From positions 1 to 64,000 of the forward strand of contig NZ_BHVX01000017.1 in NCBI RefSeq assembly GCF_003851545.1: a stretch of 64,000 bases of DNA, given 5' to 3'. A program made the translations under genes and the position numbers. Origin of the DNA: Ralstonia sp. SET104 (GTDB taxonomy: Bacteria; Pseudomonadota; Gammaproteobacteria; Burkholderiales; Burkholderiaceae). The notes under the pieces were generated by a model. The model did no database searches, was not told the origin of the DNA, and saw only the letters and a list, made by a program, of their open reading frames with translations. Position 1 is the stretch's first letter; the number at the start of each line of letters is the position of its first letter. Positions 1 to 8,419 of the stretch are shown here, one piece after another.

Positions 1-2
1 TG

Positions 3-56
3 ATCAACAGCGTGCCGCTGGATGGTTCGGCCACCTTTACGGTGTCGTACCACTAA
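3..56 (+). CDS. C-terminal end of a pilin-like (chaperone-usher fimbrial) subunit, partial
   Basis: Only the last 17 codons before TAA are in the window. They end in a beta-strand-like tail, GSATFTVSYH. Chaperone-usher fimbrial subunits typically finish with such an alternating strand and a penultimate Tyr, which the periplasmic chaperone recognises. A good terminator follows at once. The family call rests on the tail alone, so any exported beta-sandwich protein is also possible. Confidence 0.4.
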   Translation: MNSVPLDGSATFTVSYH

Positions 57-93
57 CCCCGGTCGGCCACCTGCGGCCTGCACCAATGAAAAG

Positions 94-122
94 GCCGCCT
101 TCACAAGAGGCGGCTTTTTTTT
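94..122 (+). terminator. Rho-independent terminator after the pilin-like gene
   Basis: The arms gccgcct (94-100) and aggcggc (108-114) form a perfect 7-bp stem, followed by eight T residues. It lies 38 bases after the TAA of the partial gene. Confidence 0.85.
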
Positions 123-260
123 CGTCTACGGCGCTTGAGTGATGCGGCTTGGCACTGTGTGATTACCAACGGTGCCGGAGGGCGGCTCCTGAGAATCGGA
201 ATCCGACGCGCATCCTCGTCGTTATCATTCACCCGCTGCCGCAACAACGGCAGCACGGGT

Positions 261-458
261 TTAGCGATCCGTAACTCTCCGATGAGGTCGCCGTATAAGC
301 GGCAGGCCTTGGCACACTCGCGCGCTTTCTATGGCGGGCCGGGTGGGGAGACCTTCGGGTCTACCGGTTTTCTCGGAGAGCCGGATCGCTAACCCCATCG
401 TCGGGCCCGCCTCCCTCGTTTAGCGACGAAAGACGGGCCTTTCATCTATCTCCGAGAG
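261..458 (+). ncRNA. c4 / P4-CI-like antisense RNA leader (locus 1)
   Basis: The region between the terminator and the small gene at 552 is highly structured. Block A (261-282: ttagcgatccg, then ctctccga) is the reverse complement of block B (373-392: tcggagag, then cggatcgctaa) over 11 + 8 bases. The two words recur in sense order as block C (ttagcga 420-426, tctccga 449-455). Between A and B lie a UUCG hairpin (gacc/ggtc, 350-361) and the 5' arm ggcgggcc (333-340), whose partner ggcccgcc is at 404-411. A sense-antisense-sense order is the architecture of phage P4 seqA-CI RNA-seqC and of the P1/P7 c4 RNA. The 85-codon reading frame across 135-392 lacks a ribosome site and is probably a by-product of the conserved RNA. 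Family assignment is inferred from architecture. Confidence 0.55.
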
Positions 459-551
459 GTCTTTGTCTACCAAGCAGATGGCGCGGAGAATCACGTCTTA
501 TCCGTCCCCGCCCACGCATCGCCCCCGTTTCAGCCGATCAGGAGGCGATCA

Positions 552-803
552 ATGACCGCAGCCAAACACCGCATTTACCTGACGGGCGCACTGGCCTTGC
601 GCATGCCTCGTTGCTTCCGGGCAGATGCACTGCGTTGGGAGCTGGCCTACACCAACATCCATCCACCGGAATATCGGCGGGGCTTTCTGGATGGCATCGG
701 CGCGTTTGTGTCGATGGTGCTGGAGGGCTGTCAGATCAACCCAGAAACGTGGGACGTGCTCACCGTGCTCACCGCCGTAGAGCGGGCTGGCGAACGCCAG
801 TAA
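552..803 (+). CDS. Small orphan protein, 83 aa, downstream of the antisense-RNA-like leader
   Basis: The ATG is preceded by aggaggcgatca, a perfect Shine-Dalgarno at good spacing, so the gene is probably real. The product has 83 residues with no signal peptide or membrane segment. It is moderately aromatic in the middle (WELAYTNIHPPEYRRGF) and ends with charged residues. I do not recognise the family. By analogy with c4/CI-controlled phage operons it may be a phage- or island-derived effector held silent by the upstream RNA. That is inference from position only. Confidence 0.6.
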   Translation: MTAAKHRIYLTGALALRMPRCFRADALRWELAYTNIHPPEYRRGFLDGIGAFVSMVLEGCQINPETWDVLTVLTAVERAGERQ

Positions 804-863
804 CCACAGCAAGACGCGTCCTCGGAGACGGGCCGGGGATGCCCGCCATGGCGCGATTGGCGT

Positions 864-1718
864 TTAGCGCAGCGTCTTCGCAAACTGCCCCAGATACCGC
901 ACGCCCTCGATCGCGCGGCTGCCGTACCACGACACCATCTCGCCATTCACCAGATAGACCGGCTTGCCGATCTGCTTTTCCAACGCGTCCACGTGCTCTT
1001 CGGCAAAGCTGTAGGGCTCGGTGGAAAGCAACACGCAGTCGATGCTGCGGACCACCTCGCCGCTCCAGCGAAATGTTGGGTAGCGCGTGTCAGGCCGGTT
1101 AGGGCGGGCACAGTCACCACTCGCACCGCTCTTCTCGGTGCCGCATTGCACGGGCGCCGGGCCTTCCGGCCACGTGTGGCAATTGACGAGCTTGAGCATG
1201 CGCGAGATGTATGTGTCGCGCGATACCGTCATCCACGGGTCTTGCCAGATGGCGTACAGCACGCGATGCGGCAGGAAGTGGCGGCCGCGCAATGCCTCAA
1301 GCTCCTGCTTGAGCGCATCGGACAGCTTCTGCGCCTGCGCCTCGCGGCGGAAGATGCCGCCCAGCAACTGGTACAGCGCCAGGTTGTCTTCCGGTGCGCA
1401 CGGGTGCGTGACGATGATGTTGGGGATGAACTCGCGCAGCTTGTCGACGGTCGGGCGCGTGTTTTCGTCAATGTTGACGATGACGTGCGTGGGCGCCAGC
1501 TCGCGCAGTTTGTCCAGCTTGACGGTCTTGGTGCCGCCCACCTTGGGCACGTTGCGCACTGCCTCGCGCGGGTGGATGCAGAAGCCGGTGCGGGCAACAA
1601 GCTGGTCGCCCAGGTCGAGCGAGAACAGCAGGTCAGTAATCGATGGCACCAGGCTGGCGATGCGCGGCGTGGTGTCGACAGGGGCGTGCGCAAGACCTAG
1701 CGCATCGGTGTACGTCAT
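864..1718 (-). CDS. Cobalamin-binding periplasmic-type protein (BtuF-like helical-backbone metal receptor), 284 aa
   Basis: The N-terminal block RIASLVPSITDLLFSLDLGD and the following GFCIHPREAVRNVPKVGGTK are typical of helical-backbone metal/B12-binding proteins (BtuF, FhuD fold). The family binds cobalamin or metal chelates for an ABC importer. No signal peptide or lipobox is visible: the protein starts MTYTDALGLAHAP and enters the domain by about residue 20. It may therefore be cytoplasmic or its true start may differ. No permease or ATPase gene is adjacent. Its ATG overlaps the TAA of the upstream SDR gene (TAATG), so the two are probably translationally coupled. Confidence 0.8.
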   Translation of the reverse strand: MTYTDALGLAHAPVDTTPRIASLVPSITDLLFSLDLGDQLVARTGFCIHPREAVRNVPKVGGTKTVKLDKLRELAPTHVIVNIDENTRPTVDKLREFIPNIIVTHPCAPEDNLALYQLLGGIFRREAQAQKLSDALKQELEALRGRHFLPHRVLYAIWQDPWMTVSRDTYISRMLKLVNCHTWPEGPAPVQCGTEKSGASGDCARPNRPDTRYPTFRWSGEVVRSIDCVLLSTEPYSFAEEHVDALEKQIGKPVYLVNGEMVSWYGSRAIEGVRYLGQFAKTLR

Positions 1719-2515
1719 TACGAAATCTCGGGGTTGCGGGGTTTGCGTCGGGCGCGCGCAAACGCCATGTCATAGAGCCCGCGCGGCAGCACATGCAGCA
1801 GCTTGGCGACGATGCCCATCTGCCACGGCAGTACGGTGAAGCGCGCGCCGCGGTCGATGGCATTCACGGCCTTCTGCGCGAAGCGGTCCACCGGCATCAG
1901 GAAGGGCATCGGATATGGATTGTGTTCAGTCATCGGCGTGCGAATGTAGCCGGGGGCGATCGTCACCACGCGCAGGCCAAGCTGGCCAAACTCCACGCGC
2001 AGGCTTTCCATCAGCTTGATCACTGCCGATTTGGAGGCGCTGTATGCCGCTGCACCGGGCAGCCCGCGCACGCCCGCCACGCTGGCAATACCGACCAGCG
2101 TGCCGCCCGGCTGCCCCGGCTTGGCGCGAGCCAGCATCGGCACGACGAACGGCTGGAACGTGTGGAGCACGCGCATCCAATTGGTGTCCATCACAGCGGC
2201 AAAGGCTTTCAGATCCCCGGGTTCGCGCAGATCGGTGCCGACTGAAATGCCGGCGTTGGCGATCACCACGTCGGGCAGGCCGGCCGCGGCGATGAAGGCA
2301 TTGGCTGCCTCGCGCACGGATTCAGCGCTGCGCACATCGGCGGCGTAGCAATGGCAGTGCGCTTGGATGCCGGCCGGCAGCGTCTGCACAAATGCATGGA
2401 GCACGTCGACACGCCGCGCCACCAGCCCGAGCGTGGCGCCCTGGGCTGCGTACTGACGTGCCAGCGCTTGGCCGATCCCGCTGGAGGCGCCGGTAATGAA
2501 GACGGTCTGGCTCAT
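1718..2515 (-). CDS. Short-chain dehydrogenase/reductase (SDR), 265 aa
   Basis: Classical SDR: the TGASSGIG nucleotide-binding glycine motif is at about residues 7-14, NAG (in VVIANAGIS) in the middle, and the catalytic Ser...YxxxK is seen as GIASVAG...YSASKSA. It is a soluble NAD(P)-dependent oxidoreductase of unknown substrate. The frame is open to 2614, but that stretch contains the terminator of dsbA, so I place the start at the ATG at 2515, where the SDR fold begins. It is followed by the cobalamin-binding protein gene with a one-base overlap. Confidence 0.85.
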   Translation of the reverse strand: MSQTVFITGASSGIGQALARQYAAQGATLGLVARRVDVLHAFVQTLPAGIQAHCHCYAADVRSAESVREAANAFIAAAGLPDVVIANAGISVGTDLREPGDLKAFAAVMDTNWMRVLHTFQPFVVPMLARAKPGQPGGTLVGIASVAGVRGLPGAAAYSASKSAVIKLMESLRVEFGQLGLRVVTIAPGYIRTPMTEHNPYPMPFLMPVDRFAQKAVNAIDRGARFTVLPWQMGIVAKLLHVLPRGLYDMAFARARRKPRNPEIS

Positions 2516-2551
2516 GTCGATGTCCTGTGGGTGTGAAGAAAGCCGACGCAC

Positions 2552-2577
2552 AAAAAACGCCCGCACAGGGGCGGGCG
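2552..2577 (-). terminator. Terminator downstream of dsbA
   Basis: On the minus strand a 7-bp stem (cgcccgc at 2558-2564 with gcgggcg at 2571-2577) is followed by six T residues (A run at 2552-2557). It separates dsbA from the SDR gene. Confidence 0.85.
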
Positions 2578-2626
2578 TCGATGGCGGTGTCACGTCCGGG
2601 CGCGTGCCCGGCAACGCGGCAATCCG

Positions 2627-3283
2627 TCACATCTTGCGGTTGCGCACCTGGTCGACGAGGTAGTCCAGCGTCTGGGCTGCGCCCGCATTGCTGCCTGCGT
2701 CCGCCGGCGAGGTGGTGTACTTGCCCTGCACCACCACGGTCGGCACACCTTCGATCTTGTACTGATCAGCCAGTTGCGCGGCGCGTTTGGTATTGGCGTT
2801 CACGCTGAACGAGTTGTAGGTGTCGCGGAACTGCTTTTCGTCCACGCCGTTGGCTGCCATGAACTTGGCAATGTCGTCCAGTTCCGACATCGAGCGGTAG
2901 TTCTTGTGCAGTTGATCAAACACGCGGTCATGCAGCGTCTTGCCGCTGGCGTCCTTGGCGTCGAGCTTGCCCAGCGCTTCCAGCGTGTAGTAGATGCGGG
3001 TATGCGGCTCCAGCTTGGCATTGAAGGCCACCGGCACGCGCTTGATCACCACATCCTTGCCTTGCTTGGCCACCCAGCCCGTCCAGGTGTTTTCAAAGTC
3101 GTAGCAGTGCGGGCAGCCGTACCAGAAGAACTCCGTCACTTCGATCTTGCCCGCAGGCACCGGCTGCGGCGTTTGCAGCACTTTGTATTCCTTGCCGGCG
3201 GTGGGCGCAGCGTTGGCCGGCGCAGTCATCAAGAGGCCGGCGCCGGTGGCCAGTGCAATCAGGAAGGCAGCGAGTTTTTTCAT
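2627..3283 (-). CDS. dsbA: Periplasmic thiol:disulfide oxidoreductase DsbA, 218 aa
   Basis: A typical Sec signal peptide (MKKLAAFLIA... ending near ANA at residues 23-25) precedes a thioredoxin-fold domain. The active-site motif CPHC is at residues 57-60 in FFWYGCPHC, and the cis-proline region GVPTVVV is near the C terminus. DsbA introduces disulfide bonds into exported proteins and is reoxidised by DsbB, which is not in this window. Length fits the family. It has its own terminator and lies downstream of the SPOR-domain gene. Confidence 0.93.
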   Translation of the reverse strand: MKKLAAFLIALATGAGLLMTAPANAAPTAGKEYKVLQTPQPVPAGKIEVTEFFWYGCPHCYDFENTWTGWVAKQGKDVVIKRVPVAFNAKLEPHTRIYYTLEALGKLDAKDASGKTLHDRVFDQLHKNYRSMSELDDIAKFMAANGVDEKQFRDTYNSFSVNANTKRAAQLADQYKIEGVPTVVVQGKYTTSPADAGSNAGAAQTLDYLVDQVRNRKM

Positions 3284-3407
3284 GGGTGGATGGACGACGA
3301 ATTAGACGACGAGTTGGGCAAACCTGGCTGGAAAACCAGTGAAATTGAGGTCTGAGCAATCCGGGGCGGGTGTCAGCGTAACTGAATCTCAGGTTTCTGA
3401 CCGATCA

Positions 3408-3432
3408 CAGCCCGCCGGGTTCAAGCGGGCTG
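3408..3432 (-). other. Intergenic hairpin after the SPOR gene (terminator-like, no T tract)
   Basis: An 8-bp perfect inverted repeat (cagcccgc 3408-3415, gcgggctg 3425-3432) sits 13 bases after the stop of the SPOR-domain gene. It has no run of T, so it may be a weak or factor-assisted terminator. Confidence 0.45.
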
Positions 3433-3444
3433 CATGACTTCACA

Positions 3445-4155
3445 TTACTGGCGGGCAAAGCGGATGACCGACGATTCCACCCCGCTGGCCTGCAGGCGGG
3501 TGCGCACGGCGGTCATATCGTCCAGCGAGTTGAACGGCCCCAGGCGCACCCGATACATGGTGGCGCCGTTCACTTCACGCTGCGTCACCTTGGCCTCGAA
3601 GCCCTGCATGGCCAGATTGCCCTTCTGGCGATCGGCATCTTCGGCCGATTTGTAAGCACCAACTTGCAGGAAATAGCCCGTCTTGGCGGCATCCTGGCGG
3701 GCGATTTCGGCGATCGGGTCTGCGACCGGCTTCTCGTTGTTGGCGGTGACCGGCGGCTTGGGCGGCTTGGCCGCCGGGGTGCTCGCTGCTTGCGGGTTCG
3801 AACCCGGTTGGGCCGGATGGATGGTAATGCCCGGCGGCGGGTTGTTCTGCTCGGCAGCCTGGTCGACGGGCTTGGCTGGCGAGCGGCTCCACAGCGGTGC
3901 GTTCGGGTCAGCGGCCTGCGGGGCGCTGGCTTGCGGTGCGGGTTGCGCCGGCGTCGGCAGCGTGTTGACCACGTTGCCTGCTTCGGTCGGCTTGGGCTGG
4001 GCGCCGTTGCGCGAGACGAACGGCACCGGCGCCTTGGTGATGTACACCGCCACCACCACGGCGATCGCCAAACCGACGATCAGGCCAAGCACCAGACCCA
4101 GAAACGTGCCGCCCCTTTGCGAGCGGACACGGGAAGATTGCGTATTGCGTGCCAT
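3445..4155 (-). CDS. SPOR-domain inner-membrane protein (FtsN-like), 236 aa
   Basis: Bitopic architecture: a basic N terminus (ARNTQSSRVRSQRGG), one membrane segment (about residues 18-40, FLGLVLGLIVGLAIAVVVAV), a long Pro/Ala-rich linker, and a C-terminal SPOR domain (YFLQVGAYKSAEDADRQK to the end). SPOR domains bind denuded septal peptidoglycan, and FtsN-like proteins act in cell division. I chose the ATG at 4155 because it has gaaggatcgac just upstream. The in-frame ATG at 4197 has no ribosome site and lies in the inverted-repeat element. It is encoded just downstream of argS, an arrangement common in betaproteobacteria. Confidence 0.85.
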   Translation of the reverse strand: MARNTQSSRVRSQRGGTFLGLVLGLIVGLAIAVVVAVYITKAPVPFVSRNGAQPKPTEAGNVVNTLPTPAQPAPQASAPQAADPNAPLWSRSPAKPVDQAAEQNNPPPGITIHPAQPGSNPQAASTPAAKPPKPPVTANNEKPVADPIAEIARQDAAKTGYFLQVGAYKSAEDADRQKGNLAMQGFEAKVTQREVNGATMYRVRLGPFNSLDDMTAVRTRLQASGVESSVIRFARQ

Positions 4156-4195
4156 GTCGATCCTTCTGTGTCCTGTTCCGTGCATGTTTTGCGTC

Positions 4196-4300
4196 ATGAA
4201 ATTGCCCAGTTGACTGTCAGGCTAGGCGAGAGGAGGCGCCATAGCTGGGGCTATGGCAACGGCGAACAACGACGCATGGCGGGCAACTGGGTGATTTCAT
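4196..4300. repeat. 105-base symmetric element with terminal inverted repeats and central hairpin
   Basis: The ends atgaaattgcccagttg (4196-4212) and the reverse complement of 4284-4300 agree at 15 of 17 positions. Exactly at the centre lies a hairpin, gccatag (4238-4244) with ctatggc (4251-4257). The symmetry suggests a small non-autonomous element or a dispersed intergenic repeat between argS and the SPOR gene. No coding potential is apparent. I cannot tell whether other copies exist in the genome; none is in this window. Confidence 0.5.
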
Positions 4301-4376
4301 AGCAAAGGCATTTGCGGAATAAGACACTGTCAGCGCCCGATTATAAGAGCGCCGTGCGATGCCAAGTCGTACGCTC

Positions 4377-6167
4377 TTACATCTTCTGTGGCGCTGATAC
4401 GCCGATCACCGCCAACCCGTTGCGCAGCACCTGACGTGTGGCGGCCAGCAGCGCCAGGCGGGCACGCTTGACGGCCTCGTCGTCAACAAGCACGCGATCG
4501 GCGTTGTAGAACGCGTGGAAATCGCCCGCCAGATCGCGCAGGTAGAAGGCCACGGCGTGCGGGGCCAGTTCGCGCGCGGCGTCGGCCAGCATGTCGGGGA
4601 AGGCCGCCAGACGCTGCACCAGGGCCGTTGCCTGCGGGCTGACGTCCGCGCCGGTGACCGCAGCCAGATCGGCATCCGCCAGCGAGGCAGCATCAACGCC
4701 TGCGCGCTCGAACACCGAGCAGATGCGCGCGTGGGCGTACTGCACGTAGTACACCGGGTTCTCGTCGTTTTGCTTCAGCGCCAGATCCACGTCAAAAACG
4801 AACTCGGTATCGGCCTTGCGCGACAACAGGAAGAAGCGCACCGCATCGCGCCCGCGCGTGAAATGCGACGGCCAGTTCGGTTCACCGGCTTCCACGCAGG
4901 CGCGGATGGTGTCGACGCCGGATTCGCTCTCAGCGTCGCCGTTGGACCATTCGATCAGGTCGCGCACGGTCACGTAGGAGCCCGCGCGCTTGGAGATCTT
5001 CACCTCGGCGCCGTCCTTCATCACCGTGACCATCTTGTGCAGAACGTAGTCGGGATAGCCCTTGGGAATGCCGATGTTCAAACCTTGCAGACCGGCGCGC
5101 ACGCGGGCGATGGTGCCGTGGTGGTCGCTGCCCTGCACGTTGATGACCTGCGTGAAGCCGCGCCCCCATTTGGTGGTGTGGTACGCCACGTCGGGCACGA
5201 AGTAGGTGTAGGCGCCGTCGGACTTGCGCATGACGCGGTCCTTGTCGTCGCCGTCATCGGTCGTGCGCAGCCACAGCGCGCCTTCCTGTTCATAGGTCTT
5301 GCCTGCGGCAACGAGCGCGTCTACCGTGTGCTGCACCTTGCCCTCGGTGTAGAGGGATGATTCCAGGTAATAGCGATCGAATTTCACGCCGAACGCCTGC
5401 AGGTCGATGTCCTGCTCGTTGCGCAGGTACGTGACGGCAAAGCGGCGGATGGCTTCGATATTTTCCACGTCGCCGGCGCCCGTCACGGGTTCGCCGTCGG
5501 AAGCGCGCACGGTCTTGCCGGCCAGGTAATCGGCGGCGATGTCGGCGATGTAGTCGCCGTTGTAGGCGGCTTCGGGCCAGTTGGCGTCACCGGGTTTGAA
5601 GCCGCGCGCGCGGGCCTGCACGGAGACCGCGAGGTTGTGGATCTGCACGCCGGCGTCGTTGTAGTAGAACTCGCGGTGCACCTTGTGGCCTTGCCAGTCC
5701 AGCAGGCTGGCCAACGCATCGCCCAGCGCCGCTTGGCGGCCGTGGCCCACGTGCAGCGGCCCGGTCGGGTTGGCGGAGACGAATTCCACCAGCACCGGGG
5801 CGCCGTCATGGGCGTTGGCGGCGCCATAGCGATCGCCCTCGGCAAACACGGCGGCAATCACGTCGGCCCGCGCGGCGGCCGACAGGCGCAGGTTGATGAA
5901 GCCAGGGCCGGCGATTTCCACGGCGGAAACCAGGCGCTGGCCGCGAGCATCGGCGCGGATGGCATCGGCGATCTTGCCGGCCAGCTCGCGCGGGTTGGTG
6001 CCCAGGGGCTTGGCGAGCTGCAGCGCGACGTTGCAGGCGATGTCGCCGTGCGCGGCCTGCTTGGGGCGCTCCAGGACGATCTCCGGTCGAGCGTGGCCCT
6101 GGGGTAGCAGGGTGCCGACGGCGTCGGACAACAATTGGGCGATCGTCTGTTTGTGGGAGGGCAGCAT
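4377..6167 (-). CDS. argS: Arginyl-tRNA synthetase, 596 aa
   Basis: Class I aminoacyl-tRNA synthetase that charges tRNA-Arg. It has an N-terminal Add1 domain ([13 protein letters not shown]), the HIGH-type signature in [14 protein letters not shown] at about residue 135, the KMSKS-equivalent region [10 protein letters not shown] near residue 365, and a C-terminal DALR anticodon-binding domain ending [13 protein letters not shown]. Length and order are normal for the family. An essential cytoplasmic housekeeping gene. Confidence 0.97.
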   Translation of the reverse strand: MLPSHKQTIAQLLSDAVGTLLPQGHARPEIVLERPKQAAHGDIACNVALQLAKPLGTNPRELAGKIADAIRADARGQRLVSAVEIAGPGFINLRLSAAARADVIAAVFAEGDRYGAANAHDGAPVLVEFVSANPTGPLHVGHGRQAALGDALASLLDWQGHKVHREFYYNDAGVQIHNLAVSVQARARGFKPGDANWPEAAYNGDYIADIAADYLAGKTVRASDGEPVTGAGDVENIEAIRRFAVTYLRNEQDIDLQAFGVKFDRYYLESSLYTEGKVQHTVDALVAAGKTYEQEGALWLRTTDDGDDKDRVMRKSDGAYTYFVPDVAYHTTKWGRGFTQVINVQGSDHHGTIARVRAGLQGLNIGIPKGYPDYVLHKMVTVMKDGAEVKISKRAGSYVTVRDLIEWSNGDAESESGVDTIRACVEAGEPNWPSHFTRGRDAVRFFLLSRKADTEFVFDVDLALKQNDENPVYYVQYAHARICSVFERAGVDAASLADADLAAVTGADVSPQATALVQRLAAFPDMLADAARELAPHAVAFYLRDLAGDFHAFYNADRVLVDDEAVKRARLALLAATRQVLRNGLAVIGVSAPQKM

Positions 6168-6342
6168 AAGAAACCATGACGCCGGCAGTGCTGAAATGGA
6201 TTGAAATCCAGTTCTGGCGCGGCCAGTTGCGTTGTTCGGGGAAAAGTACGAAATTTTATCAGGTGAGCCGCGGTCTCAGAGGTATCCGCCCCCAGTCATG
6301 GCAATCTGCGGCCCCCACCCAACCAAGGGAAACCAGGAAATC

Positions 6343-6663
6343 ATGATCACCTTTACTTCGCACGCTTCGCAAAAGTTCTCGATGCAGAAGGATCTCGCCA
6401 TGGTGCTGTTGGGCGTGATTGGCAAGACGCTGGGCGAGCGCGGTGTCATCACGCCCGAAGAAATGCCCCACGCTATCGACCGGCTCAAGCGCGCCATCAA
6501 GGACGACACGCACCAGGCACACATCAAGGTGGCCGAGCTGACCCTCAAGGAAGATGACGACAGCGAGGAAGAACCGCCGCATCTCGGTCAGCGAGCGTAC
6601 CCGTTGCTGCACATGCTGGAAGAATCGCTGGTCGAAAAATCCAGCGTACTCTGGGGCGTCTGA
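6343..6663 (+). CDS. DUF1840-family protein, 106 aa
   Basis: Small soluble protein starting MITFTSHASQKFSMQKDL, which matches the DUF1840 family of betaproteobacteria. The ending is acidic (KEDDDSEEEPP) and then LLHMLEESL. Function unknown. The start is set by caggaaatc before the ATG; the frame is open further upstream but without a ribosome site. An 8-base word (tgaccgtc) is repeated almost three times right at the stop codon (6661-6682). Confidence 0.75.
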   Translation: MITFTSHASQKFSMQKDLAMVLLGVIGKTLGERGVITPEEMPHAIDRLKRAIKDDTHQAHIKVAELTLKEDDDSEEEPPHLGQRAYPLLHMLEESLVEKSSVLWGV

Positions 6664-6725
6664 CCGTCTGACCGTCTGACCGCACGAGAACCTGTTCACG
6701 CCCCGCTCAGTCAGCGTGCTCCAAT

Positions 6726-6764
6726 AAAAAAAATGCCCGGGCACCTCAAGGGTGGTCCGGGCAT
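6726..6764 (-). terminator. Terminator of the ferritin-like gene
   Basis: On the minus strand a long stem (atgcccgggcacc with ggtggtccgggcat, one bulge) is followed by nine T residues (the A run at 6726-6733). It lies about 80 bases beyond the stop of the ferritin-like gene. Confidence 0.85.
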
Positions 6765-6846
6765 CCGGCCACAAGGGCCGGGAGCGGGGAGGGGGGCTGG
6801 CGCGGGTGCTGGTATGTCGTGCCGGTGGCCTGTCTTTGCAATTGCG

Positions 6847-7410
6847 TTATTGGTCGTGCAGCATGTCAGACAGCTCGTCCGCGTGTTCTTCCTCCACGGC
6901 CAGAATCTCTTCCAGCACGCGCCGCGTGGTGGGGTCTCGGTCCCCGATGTAGCGGACCATCTCCAGGTAGCTGTCGATGGCGATGCGCTCGGCCACCAGG
7001 TTCTCTTTGATCATGTCGACCAGGCCGTTGGCTTCCACGTATTCCGAATGGCTGCGCGTGGATAGCCCTTCGGGGTTGAAGTTGGGCTCGCCGCCCAGTT
7101 GCACGATGCGCGTGGCGATGCTGTCGGCATGCTGCTGCTCTTCATTGGCGTGCACCAGAAATTCTGCGGCGATGGGTTCGGCATTGATGCCCTTGGCCAT
7201 GAAGTGGTGGCGCCGGTAGCGCAGCACGCAGATCAGTTCCGTGGCCAGCGCCTCGTTCAGCAGCCGCAGCACGGTTTCTCGATCAGCTTTGTAGTCTTCG
7301 GTCACCGCGCCTGCCTCGATGTGCTTGCGGGCACGTTCGCGCAAAGTTTTGATGTCGGTGAGGAAGCCGCTTTCCGCGGGCGGGGCGGCGGCGACGTTGG
7401 TCCGGCTCAT
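6847..7410 (-). CDS. Ferritin-like / bacterioferritin-type protein, 187 aa
   Basis: Four-helix ferritin-like fold with two E...ExxH-type iron sites: ELICVLRYRRHHF with HANEEQQHAD in the first half, and AERIAIDSYLEM with EEILAVEEEHADEL in the second. It resembles the bacterioferritin-like/Dps-like proteins often annotated as DPS. It would store or detoxify iron in the cytoplasm. The chosen start (7410) has aggag 8 bases upstream. It lies beside DUF883 and DUF1328 stress genes on the same strand. Confidence 0.85.
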   Translation of the reverse strand: MSRTNVAAAPPAESGFLTDIKTLRERARKHIEAGAVTEDYKADRETVLRLLNEALATELICVLRYRRHHFMAKGINAEPIAAEFLVHANEEQQHADSIATRIVQLGGEPNFNPEGLSTRSHSEYVEANGLVDMIKENLVAERIAIDSYLEMVRYIGDRDPTTRRVLEEILAVEEEHADELSDMLHDQ

Positions 7411-7448
7411 ATGAAGGCTCCTGCGGGGTGGATTGGCGTGGGGTGGGT

Positions 7449-7877
7449 TCATTCGCTGGCGTCGCGCCGGCTGCCGCCGCCGGCCAGCGCCACGACCAGC
7501 CCGATCGCCGCGCCAATCACCACGGCCACGCCCACCGATTTGAACGGCGCCCCCGTAATGGTTTCTTCGGTGCGATCAAGCGCCCAGTCCATGCGTTCGC
7601 GGGCCTGATGGGCGCGGTCTTCGGTGGCGCGGCGCAGTTGGTCTGCGCGCGCATGCAACGTACGGCTGGCGCGGTTGGCTTCTGCGCTGCCCTCGTCGGT
7701 CAGGGTATGAATGGCGTTTTCGAGCGAGCGCAGCAGGCTCTGCACGTCTTCCACGGCGGGGCGCGCAGCGTGGCGGGCGTGGTCCACAGCGTCGCTGGCG
7801 CTGTCCATGGCGCGGTGCGCGCGGTCATTAACATCATCAATTCGGCTGCGGACGCGTTGGCTGGCAAAGAGTGACAT
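7449..7877 (-). CDS. DUF883-family (ElaB/YqjD-like) C-tail-anchored protein, 142 aa
   Basis: Long amphipathic, charged, coiled helix (DRAHRAMDSASDAVDHARHAARP...) followed by a single C-terminal membrane helix with a Gly-rich end (VAVVIGAAIGLVVALAGGGS). This is the ElaB/YqjD plan: inner-membrane, ribosome-binding proteins of stationary phase in Escherichia coli. The start at 7877 was chosen because the coiled region starts there and aggga precedes it. It probably shares a stress-induced transcript with the downstream ferritin-like gene. Confidence 0.75.
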   Translation of the reverse strand: MSLFASQRVRSRIDDVNDRAHRAMDSASDAVDHARHAARPAVEDVQSLLRSLENAIHTLTDEGSAEANRASRTLHARADQLRRATEDRAHQARERMDWALDRTEETITGAPFKSVGVAVVIGAAIGLVVALAGGGSRRDASE

Positions 7878-8032
7878 GGTGAAGTTCCCTATCGTTGTGA
7901 CGCGGTGGCGCCGCGGGAAGCACACACCGGCGGCGCGGGTGGTTTGGATGCCATTTCGGCTCGTGCGAAAGCGCACCGTCTGCCAAGTCACGTAGCAAGA
8001 CACGGGCCGCGCTCCCGCCGAAACTGCCTGTG

Positions 8033-8206
8033 CTAATCGACGGCCTTAAAGACCGTGACGCCCAGCACGAGGAACAGTACGAACAGCACCACAAAGATGA
8101 AGAACAGGACCTTGGCGATGCCCGCCGCTCCTGCGGCAATGCCGGTAAAGCCCAGCACGCCGGCCACCAAAGAAATGATGGCGAAGATCAATGCCCATTT
8201 CAGCAT
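8033..8206 (-). CDS. DUF1328-family small membrane protein, 57 aa
   Basis: Two predicted membrane helices ([17 protein letters not shown] and [21 protein letters not shown]) joined by a Gly/Ala turn. The product matches the DUF1328 (YtjA-like) family of short hydrophobic proteins often induced by stress. The start at 8206 has ttggagacgacaac before ATG. Function unknown. It faces the histidine kinase gene across a divergent promoter region (8207-8419). Confidence 0.82.
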   Translation of the reverse strand: MLKWALIFAIISLVAGVLGFTGIAAGAAGIAKVLFFIFVVLFVLFLVLGVTVFKAVD

Positions 8207-8419
8207 GTTGTCGTCTCCAAGTCGGATGGTTGGGAGACAGGACGCTCGCGCGGCCTTGCGCCCGTGCAAGTGCCCTGCTGGCGTACACCGACGCACACAA
8301 CGTGCCTGAAGCGGGGGTGTGTCCCAAGTGTCGCCAGGGGCGCCCACGGGGTATCATGCCAAGTGCCAAAAAAACACAATCGCAACGCGCGCCGCGTCGA
8401 GCGGGCTGACGCGTTTCCT

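Noticed and set aside
135-392. 85-codon plus-strand frame across the first antisense-RNA-like region
   Set aside because: No ribosome site, and its sequence conservation is better explained by the paired RNA blocks.
2516-2614. N-terminal extension of the SDR gene
   Set aside because: It would read through the dsbA terminator and lacks a ribosome site.
6661-6682. Near-triple repeat of tgaccgtc at the DUF1840 stop codon
   Set aside because: Too short to interpret beyond local slippage.
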